NCBI GenBank assembly: GCA_021788565.1
Contig: JAJYKO010000265.1
Span: forward strand, 1-7,248
Reading direction: 5' to 3'
Source: Chloroflexota bacterium
GTDB taxonomy: Bacteria; Chloroflexota; UBA6077
Length of the DNA: 7,248 nucleotides
Both the position numbers and the translations under genes were made by a program. Positions within the stretch are counted from its first letter, which is position 1; the number at the start of each line of letters is the position of its first letter. This document shows, in pieces, positions 1 to 5,412 of the stretch. The notes below the pieces were generated by a model. It did not search any database and was not told the origin of the DNA. It worked only from the letters and a program-made list of their open reading frames with translations.

Positions 1-2
1 CG

Positions 3-1505
3 CCAGCCCCGCCGCCGACGACAACGCCCACTCCTCCCCCGCCTCCCACCCCAGCGCCCAGCCCGCAACCCACGGCGACTCCTGGGCCCTACGTGTGGAA
101 CTACACCGCGCCTCGTTATGGGGTCGCCGAAGCATTCCGGCACGATAGCTCCGCGCAGTTGGGTGCGACCTGGGAAAGAAATGTATTCTCGTGGGCGGAC
201 CTCCAGCCCAACGGTCCGAACGACTGGAGGGCAGCGGACTACTTTCCGCTGAGCATGGTGCAGAGGGAACGCGACCGCGGAATGGAGATAGTCGGGGTGC
301 TTCAGTTCACTCCCGCCTGGGCCGCGGAACACCCGGACCAGGGAGAGCGCTCGATCCCCAAGAACCTGTCCGCTCCGGCTGACAGTCCGGACAACTACTG
401 GGCACAATTCACAGGCCGCCTGGCAGCCTACTACAAGGGCCGCATCGACAAGTGGATCATCTGGAACGAGCCGGAGTTCGAGCCAGGCGACAACGGGGTC
501 GGAAAGTCTTATAGCTGGCTCGGAAGCGATGCCGACTACTATCTACTGCTGAAGAGGGCATATCAGGCCATCAAGGCCGCCAACCCGAATGCCACCGTGA
601 TCTTCGCGGGTACCTCATACTGGGTGGACGTCAACATGGGTCGCAAGCCCTTCTTCCAACGGGTGCTCGACATCGCGGCGATCGACCCGGAAGCGAAGGC
701 CAACAACTTCTTCTTCGATGCCATGGCCCTCAATCTGTATCGCTGTCCCGACGATCTCTACAGGATCTACACCGAGATGAATGACGCCATGAAGGCCAAG
801 GGGATCGACAAACCGATCTGGTTGACCGAGACCAACGCCATGCCGTACGACGACCCGGCCACGCCGAAGCCTCAGGATGGGCAGCGGGTCACCATGGCTC
901 AGCAGGCTGATTACGTGATCCAGGCGCTGGCCCTGGCCTCAGCGGCCGGCTACCAGTGGCTGAGCTGGTACCGGATCGACGACGGGGGGATCTGGAAGAG
1001 CCAGGAGGTGTGGGGGTTGGTGAGAGACGACGGCACCCCCAGGCCGGCTTTCCAGGCCATGAAGACGGCCCTTTCGCTGTTCACGGGAGCGGAGAAGATT
1101 TCCTTCGTACCGCTGGAACGAAACACACAGCCCTTCGGCGTTCCGTGGCCCGCGGACCCGAGTTCGCTCTTCCCGAACTGGCGCGTCTACCAGGTAGTGT
1201 TCGACCAGCCCGATGGGCGGCGGGTAACCGTGCTGTGGAACGCGGATGGCGAACCGGTGAATGTGCAGGTGCCGGTGCGGGGGAGCGGGGCCGTGCTGGT
1301 GGACAAGAACGGGGCTCAGAAGCCGCTGCCCGACGCGAGCGGCTGGTACACCGTGGAGCTGGGCGCGGCCACTGTGAGAGGGCCACTGGATCCGCCAGGC
1401 TATCATTTCATCGGCGGTCCGCCCGAGATCATCGTGGAGCAGAGGGTCCCGGAAGGCGCCCCGATTCAGGCACCGCGAATAGCAGCTGCGGGTACGTCGA
1501 ATTAG
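3..1505 (+). CDS. Secreted clan GH-A glycoside hydrolase (GH39/GH5-like), 5'-truncated by window edge
   Basis: This protein probably hydrolyses a glycosidic bond in an extracellular polysaccharide or glycoside; the substrate cannot be told from sequence. The frame is open to the left edge, so the true start lies outside. The first 29 or so visible codons form a Pro/Thr linker, as seen between a signal peptide or lipobox and a catalytic domain. A GTG at 93 falls at the end of this linker and is not a likely start. Counting that GTG as residue 1, a TIM-barrel domain spans about 5-340. It shows WERNVFSWADLQP (27-39), the strand VGVLQFTPAWA (67-77), the acid/base motif WNEPE with E126, and the nucleophile motif WLTETN with E246. 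A C-terminal beta-rich domain follows (about 345-450). Both catalytic glutamates are present, so the enzyme looks active. The stop is TAG at 1503-1505, and the next gene converges on it. The clan call is firm; the exact family is uncertain. Confidence 0.85.
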   Translation, partial: PAPPPTTTPTPPPPPTPAPSPQPTATPGPYVWNYTAPRYGVAEAFRHDSSAQLGATWERNVFSWADLQPNGPNDWRAADYFPLSMVQRERDRGMEIVGVLQFTPAWAAEHPDQGERSIPKNLSAPADSPDNYWAQFTGRLAAYYKGRIDKWIIWNEPEFEPGDNGVGKSYSWLGSDADYYLLLKRAYQAIKAANPNATVIFAGTSYWVDVNMGRKPFFQRVLDIAAIDPEAKANNFFFDAMALNLYRCPDDLYRIYTEMNDAMKAKGIDKPIWLTETNAMPYDDPATPKPQDGQRVTMAQQADYVIQALALASAAGYQWLSWYRIDDGGIWKSQEVWGLVRDDGTPRPAFQAMKTALSLFTGAEKISFVPLERNTQPFGVPWPADPSSLFPNWRVYQVVFDQPDGRRVTVLWNADGEPVNVQVPVRGSGAVLVDKNGAQKPLPDASGWYTVELGAATVRGPLDPPGYHFIGGPPEIIVEQRVPEGAPIQAPRIAAAGTSN

Positions 1506-1535
1506 TGTCCCGCAATGGTGGTCGTTCTAAGCACC

Positions 1536-1559
1536 GCCTGGGTTGAGGACAACCCAGGC
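1536..1559. terminator. Hairpin after the glycoside hydrolase gene (putative terminator)
   Basis: A 9-bp perfect stem (gcctgggtt / aacccaggc) closes a 6-nt loop, 31 nt after the glycoside hydrolase stop codon. No T-tract follows, so it is not a classic intrinsic terminator. Its place between two converging genes makes a role in ending transcription or protecting the 3' end likely. That role is inference; the pairing is seen directly. Confidence 0.5.
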
Positions 1560-1580
1560 TCCTGGCCGCTGCTCATATCG

Positions 1581-1619
1581 CAGTTCGGCTCCCATGGCAA
1601 TGCCATGGGAGCCGAACTG
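1581..1619. terminator. 39-nt perfect palindrome between convergent genes (bidirectional terminator candidate)
   Basis: Two 19-nt arms (1581-1599 and 1601-1619) are exact reverse complements around a single central A at 1600. As RNA this gives a long stem with a minimal loop, the same from either strand. It lies 18 nt beyond the stop of the minus-strand binding-protein gene and 75 nt beyond the stop of the plus-strand hydrolase gene, where a shared terminator is expected. There is no T-run on either side, so termination may rely on the stem alone or on Rho, or the element may be a REP-like repeat. Confidence 0.6.
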
Positions 1620-1637
1620 TGCAGAACGCTCGGTATG

Positions 1638-2927
1638 CTACTGAGCCTTGGGTACCGTCACGGTCTTGACGTAGTTGTACTTTCCACCCTGCCCGACAGT
1701 GATGACGGCATTCGAGTGGAGGCCGTCGCCGTTGGGGGTGAAATCGAAGGTGCCGCAGACTCCCTGCCAGTCACCGTGGATGCCCAGGATAGCATCCTTG
1801 ATCTTGGTCGGGTCGGTGCCAACCTTCTTGATCGCGTTGGCGAAGAGGTAAATCGCGTCGTAGTTGTAAGCAGCCTGGGTATCGGCAACCGCGCCGTTGT
1901 ACGCCGCCGCGTAATCGGCGAGGTACTTCTTGCCCACATCGCTGACGCCGGGCATGTAGTCGATGACGGCCGCGATCCCGGTGGCAGCATCCTTGGAGAG
2001 GGAAAGGGTATCCGCCTCAGCCGTAGCCGGGTCTCCCATGAACTTGTAGGGAGCGCCGAGTGTCCTGTACTGCTTCTCGATGAGAGCGGCATCGTCAGGA
2101 CGCGTAGGATAAGCGTCCACCACCTCCGCACCCGCGCTCTTGATCGCCAGCAACTGAGCAGTGAAGTCCTTGGTGCCGGCGGTGTACTCCTCTCGCCTCA
2201 CCACCGTCAGCCCCTGCTCCTTGGAATACTGCGCGACGAGGTCGCCGCCGCCCTTACCGAAGGCGTCCGAGTCGTTGATGATGCCGACCTTGGTGACCTT
2301 CATGTCGTTCTTGATGTACTGCACCATCGCGGCGGCCGCGATGGAGTCGTCCGGTCGGAGCCGCAGGATCCAGGGGTTGCCCATGTGGGTGTTCTTGACC
2401 GCGGTGCCGCCTGTGGCCTCGGGCAGGCCGGCAGCCTTGGCCGTGTCAGAGACGGCCTGGATCTGGGTACTCAGGTTCGTCATCAGGATCGCGACAGGCT
2501 TATCTACCTCAGTCATCCTCTGGTACGCGGCCAGAGAACCTGGGTTGGTTGACTGAGCGTCTTCCTTGACGAGAACGATCTTCTTGCCGTTGACGCCACC
2601 CGCGTCGTTGATCTGCTTAACGGCGAGGTCCGCTGCCTTCATCCACAGATCAGCCTGGGACGCGTTCTGCCCGGTGATGTTGAAGATGCCGCCGATCTTG
2701 ATGTCGCCGCTGCTGGTCGTACTAGCCGCGGCAGCAGTGGTTGGCGCGGCGGCAGAGGCGGCTGCAGCTTTCGTGGGGGCCGCGGTCGAGGGCGCCGATG
2801 TCGCGGCGGGGCTCTTGGGAGCCGCCGTTGGCGCCGAAGCCGCGCCGCCGCCGCTGCAAGCAGCTACCGCGAGCGCGATGATGGGGATCGCCAGAATCGC
2901 CAGGATAGGTCTCCTTGGGTTCGCCAT
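1638..2927 (-). CDS. LivK-like ABC transporter solute-binding lipoprotein
   Basis: This is the extracytoplasmic binding component of an ABC importer of the branched-chain amino acid/amide type (type I periplasmic-binding fold, Peripla_BP_6-like). It captures a small solute and hands it to a membrane permease. The 429-aa product starts MANPRRP and has a hydrophobic signal (about 7-23) with lipobox VAAC, so Cys24 is the likely lipidated residue. Residues 25-73 form an Ala/Pro/Thr/Ser-rich linker. The binding domain begins near 74 (GDIKIGGIFNITG) and shows typical family features: AVKQINDAGGVNGKKI, a KVGIINDSDAFGKGG segment, and YNYDAIYLFANAIKKVGT near the C-terminus. The ATG at 2927 is chosen because GAGGAG lies 8 nt upstream and the signal peptide starts there. 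No permease or ATPase gene adjoins it, so it is a solitary binding protein within this window. The ligand is unknown; amino acids, amides, urea or aromatic acids are all possible. Confidence 0.92.
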   Translation of the reverse strand: MANPRRPILAILAIPIIALAVAACSGGGAASAPTAAPKSPAATSAPSTAAPTKAAAASAAAPTTAAAASTTSSGDIKIGGIFNITGQNASQADLWMKAADLAVKQINDAGGVNGKKIVLVKEDAQSTNPGSLAAYQRMTEVDKPVAILMTNLSTQIQAVSDTAKAAGLPEATGGTAVKNTHMGNPWILRLRPDDSIAAAAMVQYIKNDMKVTKVGIINDSDAFGKGGGDLVAQYSKEQGLTVVRREEYTAGTKDFTAQLLAIKSAGAEVVDAYPTRPDDAALIEKQYRTLGAPYKFMGDPATAEADTLSLSKDAATGIAAVIDYMPGVSDVGKKYLADYAAAYNGAVADTQAAYNYDAIYLFANAIKKVGTDPTKIKDAILGIHGDWQGVCGTFDFTPNGDGLHSNAVITVGQGGKYNYVKTVTVPKAQ

Positions 2928-2935
2928 GCCTAATT

Positions 2936-2941
2936 CTCCTC
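2936..2941 (-). promoter_or_regulatory. Ribosome binding site of the solute-binding lipoprotein gene
   Basis: Minus-strand GAGGAG sits 8 nt before the ATG at 2927. It decides the start against a frame that stays open for 104 more codons upstream but would destroy the signal peptide. Confidence 0.85.
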
Positions 2942-2946
2942 GCTTC

Positions 2947-2966
2947 CTTCCCGCCAGTGCGGGAAG
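2947..2966 (-). promoter_or_regulatory. Leader hairpin just upstream of the binding-protein SD
   Basis: An 8-bp perfect G+C-rich stem (cttcccgc / gcgggaag) with a 4-nt loop ends 5 nt before the SD in the mRNA. It could stabilise the 5' end or modulate ribosome access. No anti-SD pairing or riboswitch fold is visible, so any regulatory role is inference. Confidence 0.4.
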
Positions 2967-3039
2967 CCATATAGTGTGGGACGGACAGCTCCGGATCAAC
3001 GCTGATACCCCAAGCCACTGCTGACGCCACCAGCCGCAT

Positions 3040-3070
3040 AGCATAATCGATAGTAGTGGGCGGCTGTCAA
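3040..3070 (-). promoter_or_regulatory. Candidate sigma70-type promoter for the binding-protein gene
   Basis: The minus strand has a perfect -35 hexamer TTGACA (3070-3065). Two -10 candidates follow: TATGCT (3045-3040, 19-nt spacer) or GATTAT (3048-3043, 16-nt spacer), each matching the consensus at four of six bases. The predicted leader is roughly 100 nt and contains the hairpin at 2947-2966. The -35 match is strong; the -10 is ambiguous. Confidence 0.45.
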
Positions 3071-3285
3071 GCCGCTCGTGAACAAATGAACGAGGAAACG
3101 ACTCGGCGGGCAGAATTCCCGGTGTTCGCCAGACGGACCAGCCAACACGAGAGACCGACACGCAGGCGGCTGAAGACGCGGAAGCGGCTGCGAATGGCAT
3201 AGTCCTTGCATCAACCAATTGCCGGCAGGACATCCCCACGTTGTTTCCCTATGCGGATCGCTGCGTCATGGTTGATGAAAAAAAA
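3071..3285. other. Divergent intergenic region, remaining part
   Basis: The whole gap between the divergent binding-protein and superoxide dismutase starts is 370 nt. Its left third holds the minus-strand leader and promoter. In this remaining stretch I see no good plus-strand -35/-10 pair for the dismutase gene; TTGCAT at 3206-3211 has no convincing partner. I also see no long repeat, operator-like palindrome or RNA gene. A 38-codon Arg/Lys-rich frame (3086-3202) lacks an SD and is not called. Confidence 0.4.
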
Positions 3286-3290
3286 GGGAG
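3286..3290 (+). promoter_or_regulatory. Ribosome binding site of the superoxide dismutase gene
   Basis: GGGAG lies 7 nt before the ATG at 3298, after a run of eight A residues. It selects this ATG over the in-frame upstream ATG at 3268 and TTG at 3241, neither of which has an SD. Confidence 0.8.
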
Positions 3291-3297
3291 AAGGTCA

Positions 3298-3894
3298 ATG
3301 GCAGACACCTACACCGCGAAGACCATGGATCAACGGCTACACAACCTGAACGGCATCTCGGCGAATCAGATCGACCAGCACTGGACTCTCTACCAGGGGT
3401 ACGTGAATAAGACCAACGAGCTGTGGGGCGCTCTGGAACAGGCCGACAGGTCGAAGGCAAACCAGAGCTATAGCGCCATACGCGAGGCGAAGGTGGAGCT
3501 CTCCTTCGCGTGGGACGGGGTTATTCTGCACGAGTACTACTTCGAGAACCTGGGCGGACGAGGAGGCAATCCCCCCGATGACGTCCGGAAGGTGCTCGAG
3601 GCAGCGTACGGCTCCTACGATGCCTGGGTCGAGGACTTCAAGGCCTCCGGCATCTCGGCTCGTGGTTGGGTCATAGTCTCGTGGGATCCGAAAGCCAACC
3701 GCGTGTTCAACTACGTTGCCGATGCGCATAACAGTTACGGCGTATGGAACGCAGTCCCGCTTCTGGTCCTCGACACGTACGAGCACGCCTACATGGTCGA
3801 CTTCGGCGTGAAGAGGCCGCCGTACATCGATGCTTTCATGAACAACATCGACTGGAGCGTCGTGGCTCTGCGGCTGGCGGCGGCGAAGAAGTAG
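3298..3894 (+). CDS. Fe/Mn-family superoxide dismutase, divergent clade
   Basis: This enzyme converts superoxide to oxygen and hydrogen peroxide in the cytoplasm; there is no signal peptide. The 198-aa length is normal for the family. The four expected metal ligands are present: His28 (in DQHWTLYQGYV), His78 (in LHEYYFENLGG), and Asp159 and His163 (in DTYEHAY). The active-site Tyr is probably Tyr35. The second-sphere Gln of classic enzymes is not evident: the FeSOD-type Gln position aligns with Gly74, and the MnSOD-type position falls near His144 (ADAHNS). This recalls FeSODs with His at that place, so metal use (Fe, Mn or cambialistic) cannot be assigned. The H-x3-Y pattern after His28 lacks the usual second His of HxxxH. 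The gene is monocistronic by layout: divergent from its upstream neighbour and followed by a long hairpin. Family assignment is firm; the metal is open. Confidence 0.93.
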   Translation: MADTYTAKTMDQRLHNLNGISANQIDQHWTLYQGYVNKTNELWGALEQADRSKANQSYSAIREAKVELSFAWDGVILHEYYFENLGGRGGNPPDDVRKVLEAAYGSYDAWVEDFKASGISARGWVIVSWDPKANRVFNYVADAHNSYGVWNAVPLLVLDTYEHAYMVDFGVKRPPYIDAFMNNIDWSVVALRLAAAKK

Positions 3895-3923
3895 CGACAG
3901 CCAAAGGTCTTGAGCCGGCCTGG

Positions 3924-3978
3924 CAACGGTCTGCCCCGAATTCTCGGAAAAATCCCGAGAATTCGGGGCAGACCGTTG
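3924..3978 (+). terminator. 24-bp perfect inverted repeat after superoxide dismutase (terminator)
   Basis: Arms at 3924-3947 and 3955-3978 are exact reverse complements around the 7-nt loop aaaaatc, 29 nt after the dismutase stop. The next bases (tcttcctcc) are pyrimidine-rich but lack a true T-run. It is best read as the terminator or 3'-end stabiliser of the dismutase mRNA. Its length is well above a minimal terminator, so a mobile palindromic repeat is an alternative. Confidence 0.65.
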
Positions 3979-4004
3979 TCTTCCTCCGCAGACCCTTGTC
4001 TTCC
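3968..4004 (+). repeat. Tandem direct repeat, 17-bp units at 20-bp period
   Basis: The unit gcagacc(g/c)ttgtcttcc occurs at 3968-3984 and 3988-4004 with one mismatch in 17. The first copy overlaps the right arm of the inverted repeat. In addition, attcggg at 3961-3967 could pair with cccgaat at 4003-4009, which would compete with the main stem. This suggests a local duplication of the element's flank. Function is unknown. Confidence 0.6.
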
Positions 4005-4112
4005 CGAATGGGGGGACTGTGTGAGACACTGGTGAGTGGCATAGCTGTTTCAAATCTGGGTGCCAGCGGCACGGAGGCCGCGGTCGGCGCCTGAGATCGC
4101 GGAAGGTGGGGA

Positions 4113-5282
4113 ATGAGCTGGTCAGATCTCGTTGACGCGCGCGTTGTTCGACAGGCTATCGAGTGGCGCAGGTGGTTGCACAGCAGGCCGGAGGCGAGCT
4201 TCGAGGAGCGGGAGACAACAGACTTCATTCAGGGTTTGCTCCAGGAGTGGGGCTTCGAAACGGAACGCCCTCTGGAAACCGGGGTTGTGGGTCGGATTCG
4301 GGGTACCGAAGGCGGCCCATGCGTTGCGCTGCGGGCCGATATTGATGCCTTGCTTATCCAGGAGGAGAACGAGTTTGAGTTCGCGTCCAGAAACCCTGGG
4401 CGGATGCACGCCTGTGGACATGATGGACACACCGCCATACTTCTTGCCGTCGCCCGGCTCCTGCCGGCGATTCGAGACCGCCTCGGCGGGGAGGTTCGCG
4501 TGCTGTTCCAGCCGGCTGAGGAGCGTTTGGGAGGCGGTGGCCTGGGATTTGTGAACGCGGGAGTCTTGGATCGCGTGAACATGGTGCTGGGGATGCACAT
4601 GTGGTCCGGGTTCGAGACGGGAATAGTCTCAATGACCGAGGGCCCTATCATGGCCAGCACCGACGAATTTCAGATCACCGTCAGGGGACGGGGCGGACAT
4701 GGCGCTCTCCCGCACCAGACGGTGGATGCACTGGTCGTGGCAGCCCACCTGGTGACGGCGCTGCAGACGGTGGTCAGCCGTGGGGTCGATCCGCTCGCCC
4801 CGGCCGTGGTCACGGTCGGCAGCTTTCATGCGGGCACCGCTTTCAACGTGATCTCCGAGGAGGCCGTTCTAATCGGGACCGCCCGGGCGCTCTCCGAGGA
4901 CACTCGCGCAAAGATCAAGCAGGAGATCCAGCAACTCACCATCCAGACGGCCCGGGCATTCGGAGCCGAGGGATTCTGCAACTACATCGACGGAAATCCT
5001 GTCGTCGTAAACGATCCCGCCGCCACGAAGCTGATGCGTCAGGCGATCTCGAAGGTCGTCGGCCCGGACAGGTTGATTACTGCCCCGCCTTCGATGGGGG
5101 GCGACGATTTCGCCTTTCTCGCTCAGAGGGTGCCGGGGGCCTACTGCTTCGTGGGCACCCGCAATCCATCTATTGGCTCAGTGTACCCGCATCACCACCC
5201 GCGCTTCACCATCGACGAGGCGTCACTGGAGATTGGGATTCGAATCTTCCTGGAAGCGCTGGAGGGCTTCTTTGCTAGCTGA
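4113..5282 (+). CDS. M20D-family N-acyl amino acid amidohydrolase (hippurate/IAA-amino acid hydrolase type)
   Basis: This is a metal-dependent cytoplasmic amidohydrolase that cleaves N-acyl amino acids or similar amides. The family includes hippurate hydrolase, IAA-amino acid hydrolases and N-acetyl-diaminopimelate deacetylase, and substrate cannot be read from sequence. At 389 aa it has the usual length. The catalytic domain (about 1-183 and 297-389) carries ALRADIDAL (72-80), the metal motif HACGHDGH with Cys101 and His103, PAEE with Glu136 and Glu137, GMHMW with His162, and a C-terminal HHHPRF in which His361 is the probable last ligand. The lid/dimerisation domain (about 184-296) shows GRGGHGALPH. 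The start is ATG at 4113, with GGAAGG 6 nt upstream and an in-frame TGA shortly before it (4092). It follows the dismutase by 218 nt, behind the hairpin, so it is probably transcribed separately; I see no consensus promoter. Family certain, substrate open. Confidence 0.93.
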   Translation: MSWSDLVDARVVRQAIEWRRWLHSRPEASFEERETTDFIQGLLQEWGFETERPLETGVVGRIRGTEGGPCVALRADIDALLIQEENEFEFASRNPGRMHACGHDGHTAILLAVARLLPAIRDRLGGEVRVLFQPAEERLGGGGLGFVNAGVLDRVNMVLGMHMWSGFETGIVSMTEGPIMASTDEFQITVRGRGGHGALPHQTVDALVVAAHLVTALQTVVSRGVDPLAPAVVTVGSFHAGTAFNVISEEAVLIGTARALSEDTRAKIKQEIQQLTIQTARAFGAEGFCNYIDGNPVVVNDPAATKLMRQAISKVVGPDRLITAPPSMGGDDFAFLAQRVPGAYCFVGTRNPSIGSVYPHHHPRFTIDEASLEIGIRIFLEALEGFFAS

Positions 5283-5287
5283 CGAGG

Positions 5288-5316
5288 TTGAAGCTCCGGC
5301 AGTGGTATCCTATATG
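5288..5316 (+). promoter_or_regulatory. Candidate promoter of the zincin operon
   Basis: TTGAAG (5288-5293) and TATATG (5311-5316) are spaced by exactly 17 nt and each match the sigma70 consensus at four of six bases. They lie in the 130-nt gap after the amidohydrolase stop, leaving a leader of about 90 nt before the next ATG. The spacing and location support it; the match is modest. Confidence 0.4.
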
Positions 5317-5412
5317 GGAAAAGAGGAGTTGGCAACCCGCGAACGGATATCAGCCATCAGTAGCCAGCGAGCGTTGCTAGCTGTCTGCTGACTTCTCTAG
5401 GAAGGCACAACC

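Noticed and set aside
956..1546. 196-codon plus-strand frame overlapping the hydrolase gene
   Set aside because: It is a +1-type shadow of the hydrolase 3' half, with Arg/Gly-rich composition typical of out-of-frame high-GC DNA.
1515..2552. Long plus-strand open frame opposite the binding-protein gene
   Set aside because: It is antisense to a gene with clear family features, and its translation (Val/Asp/Leu-rich, no domain) looks like a codon shadow.
3086..3202. 38-codon plus-strand frame rich in Arg and Lys
   Set aside because: It has no SD and no recognisable family, and it lies in a divergent promoter region. It does not resemble ribosomal protein L34 or another known small basic protein.
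2928..3239. 104-codon N-terminal extension of the binding-protein frame
   Set aside because: It would bury the signal peptide and lipobox in the middle of the protein. It has no SD and covers the leader and candidate promoter. The frame is open probably only because of high G+C.
3241..3297. Earlier starts (TTG 3241, ATG 3268) for the superoxide dismutase
   Set aside because: Neither has an SD, and the added residues are not part of the family's conserved N-terminus. The ATG at 3298 has a well-placed GGGAG.
4060..4072. 5-bp stem gtgcc/ggcac upstream of the amidohydrolase gene
   Set aside because: It is too short to separate from chance, and no SD or promoter relation is visible.
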